Below, in pieces: positions 44,489 through 52,264 of a stretch of DNA of 64,000 nucleotides. The first letter of the stretch is position 1, and each line of letters opens with the position of its first letter. The translations under genes and the position numbers were made by a program. Source of the stretch: DSWT01 sp036845725. GTDB lineage: Bacteria; Chloroflexota; Anaerolineae; B4-G1; SLSP01. The stretch lies in assembly GCA_036845725.1 (NCBI GenBank), contig DAIUDK010000006.1:7503-71502 (forward strand), in the 5' to 3' direction. The notes below the pieces were generated by a model. That model was not told the origin of the DNA. It did no database searches and saw only the letters and a list, made by a program, of their open reading frames with translations.

Positions 44489-44860
44489 ATGACAACAGTA
44501 TTGGTCGTTGACGATGAATTGGCGATTCGGCGAATGTTGGGCTATATGCTCGGTAAAACCGATTATACAGTGTTGATGGCAAGTAATGGCGAGGAGGCTT
44601 TGGAGAAGTTGGCGACCAATCCGGTCAGCGTGCTGCTTTTGGATATTGCCATGCCCAAAATGGACGGCTTCACGCTGCTACGGCATGTACGCGCCATGCC
44701 GGATTATCAGGCGCTTCCTGTGATCATCCTGACGGCCAGCAACGACGAGGTCAAGCGCGTCAAGGCACTGGATGCAGGCGCGAATCTCTTCTTGAACAAA
44801 CTGGTCAAACCCAATGAATTATTAGTCGCTATCGATCAAAGCATACGGAAAGCGGGCTAA
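44489..44860 (+). CDS. CheY-like single-domain response regulator
   Basis: This 123-residue protein is a receiver domain with no output part. The acidic pocket is VLVVDDE and the phospho-acceptor Asp is in LLLDIAMPKMDGF. The switch Thr is in VIILTASND and the conserved Lys in NKLVKPNEL. AAGGA before ATG 44489 supports this start over a GTG 18 bases upstream. No histidine kinase is nearby, so it may receive phosphate from a distant kinase or act as a scaffold in a relay. Confidence 0.9.
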   Translation: MTTVLVVDDELAIRRMLGYMLGKTDYTVLMASNGEEALEKLATNPVSVLLLDIAMPKMDGFTLLRHVRAMPDYQALPVIILTASNDEVKRVKALDAGANLFLNKLVKPNELLVAIDQSIRKAG

Positions 44861-44874
44861 AGTAACACACAACA

Positions 44875-44904
44875 AAAGCCGGTTGGAGATCTCCAACCGG
44901 CTTT
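44875..44904. terminator. Bidirectional terminator, perfect 30-bp palindrome
   Basis: AAAGCCGGTTGGAGA (44875-44889) is followed directly by its reverse complement (44890-44904). The palindrome is flanked by A's on the left and TATAG on the right. It separates the converging response-regulator gene and tpiA. Confidence 0.85.
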
Positions 44905-44941
44905 ATAGTTTCCTGTTAGGGCTGTGTCACATGCTGGGGAT

Positions 44942-45712
44942 CTAGACGTTCAACGCCGCAATCGCGTTTTTGACAATCCCCGTAAACGAATCAACCTTGA
45001 GACTCGCGCCGCCGACCAGCGCACCGTCGATGTTGGGCATCACGATGAACTCGGCCATGTTCTCCGCCTTGACGCTGCCGCCATACTGCACGCGAATCGC
45101 CTCGGCAACGGCGGCGTCGTACAACTCGACAAGCACATCACGGATGGCGGCCTGGATAATGCAATCGGCGTCTTGGGGCGTGGCAGTCAGCCCGGTGCCG
45201 ATGGCCCAGATCGGCTCGTAGGCCAGCACGACCTTGACGGCGTCCGTGGTGGAGATACCCTCGAACGCGCCGCGAATCTGCGCCCCCACGAACGCCACCG
45301 TTTCCCCGGCCCTGTTCTGCTCCAGGCTCTCGCCGATGCAGACGATCGGCGTGAGGCCGTGAGCCAGCGCAGTCTTGAGCTTGCAGTTGACAGTCTCGTC
45401 AGTTTCGCCGAAGAACTGGCGGCGCTCCGAGTGCCCCAGGATGACGTACTGCGCCAACTCCTTGACCATCGACGGCGAAATCTCGCCGGTGAACGCGCCG
45501 CTGTCTTCCCAGTACATATTCTGCGCGCCCACACCGATGTTCGATCCGGCCAGCACGTCGCGCACCGCGCTCAACACCGTCGCCGTGGGGCAGACCGCCA
45601 GTTCCATACCGGTGACGCCGGCCAGGCTTTCCTTCAGACCCGCCGCCAGGACGACACCCTCGGCCACGGTCTTGTTCATCTTCCAGTTTCCGGCAATGAA
45701 TGGTTTTCGCAT
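44942..45712 (-). CDS. tpiA: Triosephosphate isomerase
   Basis: This 256-residue TIM-barrel enzyme interconverts dihydroxyacetone phosphate and glyceraldehyde-3-phosphate. The catalytic residues are Lys11 in GNWKMN, His94 in LGHSERR and Glu166 in YEPIWAIGTG. The phosphate loop YGGSVKAEN is present. AGGAG sits six bases before the ATG at 45712, while a GTG 15 bases upstream overlaps the pgk stop. It is the last gene of the gap-pgk-tpiA set. Confidence 0.96.
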   Translation of the reverse strand: MRKPFIAGNWKMNKTVAEGVVLAAGLKESLAGVTGMELAVCPTATVLSAVRDVLAGSNIGVGAQNMYWEDSGAFTGEISPSMVKELAQYVILGHSERRQFFGETDETVNCKLKTALAHGLTPIVCIGESLEQNRAGETVAFVGAQIRGAFEGISTTDAVKVVLAYEPIWAIGTGLTATPQDADCIIQAAIRDVLVELYDAAVAEAIRVQYGGSVKAENMAEFIVMPNIDGALVGGASLKVDSFTGIVKNAIAALNV

Positions 45713-45723
45713 GGGTTCTCCTA

Positions 45724-46899
45724 TCACTTCTCGGCCAACGCCGCCACACCCGGCAGCACTTTACCTTCGAGGAATTCCAGGCTTGCGCCGCCGCCCGTGG
45801 AGACGTGGCTGACTTTGTCCGCAACACCGGCCTTCTTCACCGCCGAAGCCGAATCACCGCCGCCGATCACGGTCACGGCGTCCAGTTCGGCCAACACACG
45901 CGCGATGGCGAAGGTCCCCTCGGCAAAGTTCGGTAGCTCGAACACGCCCATAGGGCCATTCCAGGCGACCGTCTTGGCCGTCTTGAGGATACCGGCATAT
46001 TGGGCAATCGTCTCCGGACCAATGTCGAGGAGCCGCCAGCCGGGTTCAACCGCGTCTACAGCCACGACTTTGCGGTCGGCTTCGTTATCGAAGGCGTCGG
46101 CCACCACTCCATCCACCGGCAGCACCAGTTTGTCACCAGCCTCGGCGAGCAGCGCCGTGGCGGTATCCAGCACGCCATCTTCCACCAGCGAGTCACCCAT
46201 CTCCAGGCCCTGCGCCTTGAAAAACGTGTTCGCCATCCCGCCGCCGATGAGCACCTTATCGGCGATCTTCAGCATATTCTGGATGACGGCGATCTTGTCG
46301 GAGACCTTCGCGCCACCCAGGATCACAACGTAGGGATGCTCGGCGGCATCGGTGGCCTTGCTGAGGAACGCCACCTCTTTCTCCATCAAGAAACCGGCGA
46401 CGGCGGGCAGATAGTGCGCCACGCCCTCGGTGGACGATTGCGCGCGGTGCGCCGTCCCAAAAGCGTCCATCACAAAAATCTCGCCCAACTTCGCCAGTTG
46501 TTCGGAAATCTTGGGATCGTTTTTGGTTTCCGCCTTGTAGAAACGGACGTTCTCCAACAGCATGACCTCGCCGGGTTGCAGCGCTGCCGCCAGCGCCTCG
46601 ACCTCCGCGCCGATGCAGTCGGGCGCGAACTTGACCGGCTTGCCGAGCAGCTCCGCCAGACGGTCGGCTACCGGTTTGAGGCTGAACTCGGCCTCGTAGC
46701 CCGTCCCCGCCGGGCGGCCCAGGTGCGACATCAACACGAGCGCCGCGCCCTGTTCCAGAATGTACTTGATGGTCGGCAGCGTCGCCTTGATGCGCTTGTC
46801 ATCGCTGATCACGCCGTCTTTGATCGGCACATTGAAATCCGCGCGCATCAACACGCGCTTACCCTGCAAATTAACATCACGAACGGTTTTCTTGTTCAT
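45724..46899 (-). CDS. pgk: Phosphoglycerate kinase
   Basis: This 391-residue two-domain kinase makes ATP from 1,3-bisphosphoglycerate. Typical blocks are RVLMRADFNVPIKDG, SHLGRP, LLENVRFYKAE, DAFGTAHRAQSST, LGGAKVSDKI, LIGGGMANTFF, WNGPMGVFE and the final GGGDSASAV with STGGGASLEFLEG. GAGGTGAA in front of ATG 46899 supports this start over a longer frame. Eleven bases separate it from tpiA. Confidence 0.97.
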   Translation of the reverse strand: MNKKTVRDVNLQGKRVLMRADFNVPIKDGVISDDKRIKATLPTIKYILEQGAALVLMSHLGRPAGTGYEAEFSLKPVADRLAELLGKPVKFAPDCIGAEVEALAAALQPGEVMLLENVRFYKAETKNDPKISEQLAKLGEIFVMDAFGTAHRAQSSTEGVAHYLPAVAGFLMEKEVAFLSKATDAAEHPYVVILGGAKVSDKIAVIQNMLKIADKVLIGGGMANTFFKAQGLEMGDSLVEDGVLDTATALLAEAGDKLVLPVDGVVADAFDNEADRKVVAVDAVEPGWRLLDIGPETIAQYAGILKTAKTVAWNGPMGVFELPNFAEGTFAIARVLAELDAVTVIGGGDSASAVKKAGVADKVSHVSTGGGASLEFLEGKVLPGVAALAEK

Positions 46900-46920
46900 C
46901 TTTTCACCTCGATCTTGGAA

Positions 46921-47011
46921 ATCGGTAATGAGTAACTGGTGAGGGGTCATCAGAAAATTAGGGATTAGGTCGCCTTGCGTGATTCCTAATCCCTAATTAC
47001 TGATTACCGAT
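46921..47011. repeat. GGTAAT/GATTAGG inverted repeat between gap and pgk
   Basis: AATTAGGGATTAGG (46956-46969) and CCTAATCCCTAATT (46985-46998) are perfect 14-bp arms. Outer ATCGGTAAT (46921-46929) matches ATTACCGAT (47003-47011). The composite hairpin lies inside an operon, so it more likely acts on mRNA ends or level than as a full stop. Confidence 0.6.
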
Positions 47012-47026
47012 TACTTATTTACTGCT

Positions 47027-48082
47027 TTACAGCCTGCTGGCGATCAACGCCGCCAGATCGGCGGTGCGGACGCTGTAACCCCACTCGTTGTCATACCAGG
47101 TCACAACCTTGAGGAAGTCGTTCTTTTCCTTGCCAAGCACCATGGTGAACGGCAGGTCCACAGAGGAGCTGTGCGGGTCGCCCTTGTAGTCGATGCTGAC
47201 CAATGGCTCGTCCACAGCCTGCAAAATGCCCTTCAGCGGGCCGGCCGCCGCGTCGCGGAAGATCTGGCGCAGTTCCTCGGTCGTCGTCGGTACTTCGACC
47301 TGTGCGGTGAAGTCCACCACGGAGACCGTCGAGGTCGGGACGCGCAGCGCGTAGCCGTCGAACTTGCCCTTCAGGTCGGGGATGACGAGCGCCACAGCCT
47401 TCGCCGCGCCGGTGGTGGTGGGGATAATGCTCATCGCCGCCGCGCGGGCACGCCGCAGGTCGCTGTGCGGCAGGTCGAGGATCTTCTGATCGTTGGTGTA
47501 CGCGTGGATCGTCGTCATCAAACCGCGCACGATCTTGAAGTGGTCGTGGACCACCTTAGCCGCCGGGGCCAGACAGTTGGTGGTACAAGACGCATTCGAG
47601 AGGACGTGGTGATTGGCGGGGTCGTAAGCATCGTCGTTCACGCCCATCACAATGGTCAGGTCTTCGCCCTGAGCCGGAGCCGAGATGATGACTTTCTTCG
47701 CGCCGCCCCGGGTGATGTGGTTCTCCGCGCCCTTGGCCTGCCGGCCCTTCTTATCAATGCCATCTTTCTTGATGGTGAACAAGCCAGTGGACTCGACCAC
47801 GATGTCGACGCCCATATCGCCCCACGGGATATTGCCCGGATCGGTTTCCTTGAAGGCCGTGACCTTCTTGCCATCGATGAACAGGGCGTCATCGGCGACT
47901 TCCACCACGCCGTCGAAGCGGCCGTAGTTGGAGTCGTACTTGAGCAGATGCGCCATCGTCTTCAAATCGCCGATGTCGTTGAAGGCCACCACTTCCAATG
48001 TATCAGGATGAAAATCCCGAATCGCCTTGAGCACTTGCCGCCCGATGCGGCCAAATCCGTTAATGCCTACTTTCGTTGCCAT
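47027..48082 (-). CDS. gap: Glyceraldehyde-3-phosphate dehydrogenase, type I
   Basis: This 351-residue NAD enzyme oxidises glyceraldehyde-3-phosphate. The Rossmann motif is VGINGFGRIGRQV, the NAD-contact is FNDIGDL, the catalytic Cys166 is in SNASCTTNCLAP, and WYDNEWGYS closes the C-terminal domain. An insertion of about a dozen residues (KKDGIDKKGRQAKGAENH) makes it slightly longer than usual (about 335). AAGGAG lies eight bases before the ATG at 48082. Confidence 0.96.
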   Translation of the reverse strand: MATKVGINGFGRIGRQVLKAIRDFHPDTLEVVAFNDIGDLKTMAHLLKYDSNYGRFDGVVEVADDALFIDGKKVTAFKETDPGNIPWGDMGVDIVVESTGLFTIKKDGIDKKGRQAKGAENHITRGGAKKVIISAPAQGEDLTIVMGVNDDAYDPANHHVLSNASCTTNCLAPAAKVVHDHFKIVRGLMTTIHAYTNDQKILDLPHSDLRRARAAAMSIIPTTTGAAKAVALVIPDLKGKFDGYALRVPTSTVSVVDFTAQVEVPTTTEELRQIFRDAAAGPLKGILQAVDEPLVSIDYKGDPHSSSVDLPFTMVLGKEKNDFLKVVTWYDNEWGYSVRTADLAALIASRL

Positions 48083-48125
48083 ACTACACACTCCTTTTGT
48101 GAATTGGATTGAAGAAATTTGACTG

Positions 48126-49412
48126 TCAATCGCGTATCAAACCCATCAGGATCCGCGCGATTTTACCACTTTCATGATGCCCGCTCAGGGTTTCGTCCAC
48201 CAGATCCGCCGCGATCACGTGCAAATCCTTGCGGGATTCCAGATCGGGCTGCACCCACTCGACGGCCTCGGTCGGTTTGATCTCGGGCACACGGCTATTA
48301 ACGACCGCCGTAGAAACCAGGCCGGTCCCCAGATGCTTTTCAAGTGCCTGAAGATGCTCTTGCGCCGTATAGCCGTCGGTTTCGCCGGGCTGCGTGGCGA
48401 TGTTGCAGACGTACACCCTGGGAGCGCGCGTCGCCTGCAATGCCTCGGCGATCTGCGGCACCAACAGGTTGGGCAGAATGCTAGTATAGAGACTGCCCGG
48501 CCCGATCACCACCAGATCCGCTTCCAGGATGGCACGGATGGCTTCAGGATAGGCCCTGGGCATCTCCGGTTCGAGCATCACCCGCAAGATGCGCCCGTGC
48601 GCCTCGGGGATCACCGATTCACCCCGCACACGGGCGAGCGCACCGCCGTTCTCCTGCACATCGGCGCACAGCGTCACCGCTTCAAGCGTGCTCGGCAGCA
48701 CCTGCCCCTGCACGGCCAACACTCGGCTGGACTCTTTGAGCGCCGACTCGAAGGAGCCGGTGATGCCAGCCATCGCGCTGATGAAGAGGTTGCCGAAACT
48801 GTGGCCGCGCAAATCCTCGCCGCCGGCAAAGCGGTACTGGTAGAGCCGGGTGATGAGCGCCTCATCGTCGGCCAGTGCTGCGATGCAGTTGCGGAAATCG
48901 CCCGGCGGCAGGATGCCCAGACCGCGTCGCAGCCGGCCGGAAGAGCCACCATCATCGGCGACGGTGACGATGGCCGTCAGATTGGACGTGTACTGCTTCA
49001 ACCCGCGCAGGATGGTGGATTGCCCGTGCCCTCCCCCGATGACCACGATCTTGGCACCACGCCCTCGCCGGCGGTAGTTGTACAACGTGCCCGGGACGTC
49101 GTCGAACGCTCCCGCGACGAAAGGCTCCAGGATGGTGCGATTGAGCGCCCACAGCGCCAGAACAATGCTCCCTACCCCGAGGATGAGGAACAGTGCCACC
49201 CGCACGAAACGCGGCAGAAACTGAAGCGTGACATAGTGAAAGTACGACGGGAGGGGATAAAACGCGCGCAACGCCGCAGCGCCGCCCAAGCTCAACAAGG
49301 CAATCCCGAAGGTTAGCAAAACTAGCCAGCGTTTAAGGCCTAACCCCGGCTGCAGCCATTGCAAATGAGCGTACCAGGGCTGTCTTCCGGTGTGCTTTAC
49401 CCTCCACTTCAT
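48126..49412 (-). CDS. yvcK: YvcK/CofD-like gluconeogenesis factor with N-terminal membrane helices
   Basis: This 428-residue protein begins with about 110 residues holding two transmembrane helices (LKRWLVLLTFGIALLSL and VRVALFLILGVGSIVLALWA). The YvcK domain follows: KIVVIGGGHGQSTILRGLK, IVTVADDGGSSGRLRR, LPPGDFRNCIAALAD, GHSFGNLFISAM and GPGSLYTSILPNL. YvcK binds UDP-sugars and is needed for growth on gluconeogenic carbon and for wall synthesis in Bacillus. The ATG at 49412 lies seven bases after a consensus -10 box, so translation is probably leaderless. A longer frame reaching back to 49487 runs through the rsfS terminator and is rejected. It stands before gap-pgk-tpiA. Confidence 0.9.
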   Translation of the reverse strand: MKWRVKHTGRQPWYAHLQWLQPGLGLKRWLVLLTFGIALLSLGGAAALRAFYPLPSYFHYVTLQFLPRFVRVALFLILGVGSIVLALWALNRTILEPFVAGAFDDVPGTLYNYRRRGRGAKIVVIGGGHGQSTILRGLKQYTSNLTAIVTVADDGGSSGRLRRGLGILPPGDFRNCIAALADDEALITRLYQYRFAGGEDLRGHSFGNLFISAMAGITGSFESALKESSRVLAVQGQVLPSTLEAVTLCADVQENGGALARVRGESVIPEAHGRILRVMLEPEMPRAYPEAIRAILEADLVVIGPGSLYTSILPNLLVPQIAEALQATRAPRVYVCNIATQPGETDGYTAQEHLQALEKHLGTGLVSTAVVNSRVPEIKPTEAVEWVQPDLESRKDLHVIAADLVDETLSGHHESGKIARILMGLIRD

Positions 49413-49419
49413 CGAAGAA

Positions 49420-49447
49420 ATTATACTCAAAATAAAAGCCGTGTCAA
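49420..49447 (-). promoter_or_regulatory. Consensus promoter giving leaderless yvcK mRNA
   Basis: On the minus strand TTGACA (49447-49442) and TATAAT (49425-49420) match consensus exactly with a 16-base spacer. Seven bases separate the -10 box from the ATG, so transcription should begin at or next to the start codon. No ribosome binding site is present. Confidence 0.85.
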
Positions 49448-49463
49448 TAAACAGCCACAACAA

Positions 49464-49493
49464 AACGCCGTGGACAAGTGCGTCCACGGCGTT
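49464..49493 (-). terminator. Terminator of rsfS
   Basis: AACGCCGTGGAC (49464-49475) and GTCCACGGCGTT (49482-49493) pair over 12 bp with a 6-base loop. On the minus strand it is followed by TTGTTGTGG, a short T-rich tail, 23 bases after the rsfS stop. Confidence 0.8.
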
Positions 49494-49515
49494 TCAGGTC
49501 CTCATAAGTTGCCGC

Positions 49516-49866
49516 TCACTGAATCCGCGCCACCACGCGGCCGTTTTTCCACAACTCTTCGAGCCGGTAGAAGGCACGCATCTCCGGATCGAAAAGATGC
49601 ACGATGACGCTGTTGAAGTCCACCAGAACCCACCCGGAATCCGACCCGCCTTCCACGTTGAGCGGGATGAGATGCTCATCCGTCTTCTTGAGTCCCTCGC
49701 GCAGCGCGCTTTGCAAAGCGTCCAGTTGCCGCCGGCTGGTCCCCGAGCAGATGACAAAATAATCGGTAAACGTTGTGACCTCACGGAGATCAAGAATCAG
49801 GATGTTCTCACCCTGTTTGTCGACGATGATCTCCGCAATACGATGTGCTAAGTCTAAACTCTCCAC
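49516..49866 (-). CDS. rsfS: Ribosome silencing factor RsfS (Iojap family)
   Basis: This 116-residue protein binds ribosomal protein L14 and blocks joining of the subunits in slow growth. The Iojap core is visible: ILILDLREVTTFTDYFVICS, then SRRQLDALQSAL, SGWVLVDFNSVIVHLFDPE and FYRLEELW. The GTG start at 49866 follows AAGGGGG; an upstream ATG adds 12 atypical residues. The strong terminator follows. Confidence 0.94.
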   Translation of the reverse strand: MESLDLAHRIAEIIVDKQGENILILDLREVTTFTDYFVICSGTSRRQLDALQSALREGLKKTDEHLIPLNVEGGSDSGWVLVDFNSVIVHLFDPEMRAFYRLEELWKNGRVVARIQ

Positions 49867-49904
49867 CCAACCCCCTTGAGATAGTTGCGAGTTGCAAGTC
49901 AAGA

Positions 49905-49934
49905 AATCCGTTGGAATCCGTTCAATCCGTTGAC
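49905..49934. repeat. AATCCGTT repeat, three copies
   Basis: AATCCGTT occurs three times, spaced two bases or less, ending in TTGAC. The last 20 bases are nearly identical to 63530-63550, and TTCAATCYGTTGA recurs at 32574. It lies between the rsfS start and the end of the first M42 gene. Confidence 0.6.
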
Positions 49935-49947
49935 AGAAAACATCGCT

Positions 49948-50931
49948 CTACGCGCGCAAGGCTGTCACCAGCAGGGCGATAGCGTTTTCGACGTCGGCTG
50001 CATCGACCATTTCCGATGGGCTGTGGATGAAGCGGCAGGGGATGCTCACGCAGCCGCTCGGCACGCCCGCGCGCACCAACTGCATCGCGGCGGCGTCGGT
50101 CGAACCGCCGAGCAGGATTTCCATCTGGTAAGGCAAACCGGCCTCTTTGGCCGCGGCGACGAGCTTGTCGCGCACCAGCGGATGGGAAATCATCCCACCG
50201 TCCTTGACCTTGATGGCCGGGCCTTTGCCCAGTTCGACCGCCATCGGGTGTGCTTTGGGCGTGTCGCCGGTCCCCGTCACGTCAATGGAGATCGCCATGT
50301 CGGGATCGACGCGGAACGCCGACGTGCGCGCGCCCGCCAGGCCGATCTCTTCCTGGGTGCTGAAAATGGCGTAGACTTCGTGCGGTGTGTCCTTAAGCCG
50401 GCGCAGCACTTCGATCAGCACGTAACAGCCAACGCGGTCGTCCATCGTCTTGCTGACGAGGCGCTGCCCCTGGCGCACCAGCGGGCCGATGAACTGCCCC
50501 GGATCGCCAACGGCTACCGGGCAACCCTCACGGCTCGTCGCCCCCACGTCGATGTAGAGGTGCTGAAGCGCCGGCATACTGTTGGCATCGTCGCGCCGCT
50601 CCATAGAGACGACGCCCACAACGCCGTTGGCAAACCGCACGCGGCTGCCGGCACAGTTGAGGGGCCGCAGCCCGCCGATCGACGTAAAACGCACGTAGCC
50701 CTGTTCCTCGACATACGTTGCCATCACGCCGATTTCATCCATGTGGGCCGCGAGCGCGATCTTCTGCCCGCCGCCCGTCCCTTTGCGATAGGCGATCAGG
50801 CTGCCGAGCGGATCAATCCGCAGCTCGTCGGCAAGCGGCGCAACTTCCTCGCGGATGATGTCACGGATCGCGTCTTCGTATCCCGAAGGGCCAAACGTTT
50901 GCGTAAGTTTTTCCAATAAGTCCAGGTTCAA
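49948..50931 (-). CDS. M42 family metallo-aminopeptidase (1)
   Basis: This 327-residue peptidase belongs to the M42 (DppA/tetrahedral aminopeptidase) family, whose dodecameric shells trim N-terminal residues from peptides. The co-catalytic metal ligands are His in LAAHMDEIG, Asp in MDDRVGC, Glu-Glu in STQEEIG, Asp in SIDVTGTG and His in RFIHSPSE. The PDZ-like insert lies at about residues 75-165. It is the most divergent of three neighbouring paralogues and lies beyond the assembly gap from the other two. The start MNLDLLEKL is close to the gap-flanking repeat. Confidence 0.93.
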   Translation of the reverse strand: MNLDLLEKLTQTFGPSGYEDAIRDIIREEVAPLADELRIDPLGSLIAYRKGTGGGQKIALAAHMDEIGVMATYVEEQGYVRFTSIGGLRPLNCAGSRVRFANGVVGVVSMERRDDANSMPALQHLYIDVGATSREGCPVAVGDPGQFIGPLVRQGQRLVSKTMDDRVGCYVLIEVLRRLKDTPHEVYAIFSTQEEIGLAGARTSAFRVDPDMAISIDVTGTGDTPKAHPMAVELGKGPAIKVKDGGMISHPLVRDKLVAAAKEAGLPYQMEILLGGSTDAAAMQLVRAGVPSGCVSIPCRFIHSPSEMVDAADVENAIALLVTALRA

Positions 50932-51139
50932 GGTCGTCTCCTAGGAACAAAGTCTACAAGATTGGTTTCTGTCAGCAGATTGAGNNNNNNNNNNNNNNNN
51001 NNNNNNNNNNNNNNNNNNNNNNNNNNNNNNNNNNNNNNNNNNNNNNNNNNNNNNNNNNNNNNNNNNNNNNNNNNNNNNNNNNNNAAGGTCGTCTCCTAGG
51101 AACAAAGTCTACAAGATTGGTTTCTGTCAGCAGATTGAG
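50930..51139. other. Assembly gap with duplicated 55-bp flanks
   Basis: One hundred N (50985-51084) are flanked by the same 55 bases at 50930-50984 and 51085-51139. The sequence probably joins directly, and the gap is an unresolved overlap of two contigs, so about 155 bases of this window are likely artefact. Confidence 0.9.
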
Positions 51140-51202
51140 TAGATGAAGCAGATTTTCCGCTTTTGACAGAGAAAATCTGCTCAATTCGCTTAATCTGCTG
51201 AC
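51126..51202. repeat. Nested GCAGATT/AATCTGC hairpin
   Basis: Outer arms GTCAGCAGATT (51126-51136) and AATCTGCTGAC (51192-51202) enclose inner arms AGCAGATTTTC (51147-51157) and GAAAATCTGCT (51171-51181), all perfect. The words match those at 88-126. It lies between the first and second M42 genes and may have caused the contig break. Confidence 0.75.
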
Positions 51203-51217
51203 AAAAATAGTAAATCT

Positions 51218-52264
51218 TTACGTAAATGCCAGCGTTTCAGGCGTCAGTTGGGCGATGGCGGCACGCACGAGACGCAGGGTGTTTTCTACGTCGTCGGGGC
51301 GCAGCAGGGCGCGCGGGCCATGGATGTAGCGGCAGGGCACGGCGATGGTGATCGCCGGAACGCCGCCGCGCGCGCGGGTGATGCTGGCCGCTTCGGTGCT
51401 GCTGATGCCCGGCTGCTTGAGCTGGTAAGGAATGCCCTCCGCATCTGCCACCTTCAGCACGTGGCTCAACAGCCGTGGCGGGGTCGTATACGAGCGATCC
51501 TTCACGGTGATCGCCGGTCCCTTGCCCAACTCGGTTGTCGGGCTGACGTCCTTTTCCTCTTTGGGCAGATCGTCGGCGATGGTGCCTTCCAGCGCAAACC
51601 CGACGTCCGGTTCGACGGCGAAAGCCGCGACCTGCGCGCCGCGCAGCCCCACTTCCTCTTGCACGGTGAAGACGCCGTACACGTCACAGGGCAGCCGCTC
51701 GCCCTGCAAAAGCGCGATCAAGACGGCGCATCCGGCGCGGTCGTCGAAGGCTTTGCCGGTGACAGCGGCGCCCATTTCGCGGAAGCGCGTGGCAAACGTG
51801 ATCGGCGTGCCGAGCGGAGCCGCGCTCTGAGCGTCGTCCTTGCTCGACGCGCCGATGTCGATCACCAGTTTGTCCACCGGCTTGACCGTTGTGTCGCCGT
51901 TCGCGCGGTGAATAGCTTGCAGGCCGATCACGCCGGGCAGCTTGTCCTTCCCCACCCAGACGTGCAATCCCGGCAGCAAACGCGCGTCGAGGCTGCCGAT
52001 GGGTTCGGCGCGCAGTCCCCCGTCGCCGGTGTGACCGACGACCATCAGGCCGACTTCGTCCATGTGCGCTGTCACCAGGACGCGCACTGGGTTCTCGCCC
52101 GTACCGCGCTTGAGCGTGATCAGGTTGCCGAGCGCATCGACGCGCAGCTCATCGACGTGGTCTTGCACCAACGGCTTGATGGCGCTGCGGATGGCGGTCT
52201 CGTTCCCCGAAACGCCGGTGAGGTCGGAGAGCGTTTGCAAGAGAGTCATCACGGTGTCGGTCAT
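51218..52264 (-). CDS. M42 family metallo-aminopeptidase (2)
   Basis: This 348-residue paralogue shows metal-site motifs LVTAHMDEVGL, AFDDRAGCAVL, VQEEVGLRGAQ and RYIHGPRALL. The last His is followed by GPRA rather than SPxE, a variation of the usual motif. Catalytic Glu-Glu is conserved. The start codon overlaps the stop of the next paralogue by four bases (ATGA), so the pair is translated together. Substrate range may differ between paralogues. Confidence 0.93.
   Translation of the reverse strand: MTDTVMTLLQTLSDLTGVSGNETAIRSAIKPLVQDHVDELRVDALGNLITLKRGTGENPVRVLVTAHMDEVGLMVVGHTGDGGLRAEPIGSLDARLLPGLHVWVGKDKLPGVIGLQAIHRANGDTTVKPVDKLVIDIGASSKDDAQSAAPLGTPITFATRFREMGAAVTGKAFDDRAGCAVLIALLQGERLPCDVYGVFTVQEEVGLRGAQVAAFAVEPDVGFALEGTIADDLPKEEKDVSPTTELGKGPAITVKDRSYTTPPRLLSHVLKVADAEGIPYQLKQPGISSTEAASITRARGGVPAITIAVPCRYIHGPRALLRPDDVENTLRLVRAAIAQLTPETLAFT

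Noticed and set aside
48126..49487. Longer yvcK start at 49487
   Set aside because: The extra codons cover the rsfS terminator and the yvcK promoter; the ATG at 49412 fits the consensus promoter.
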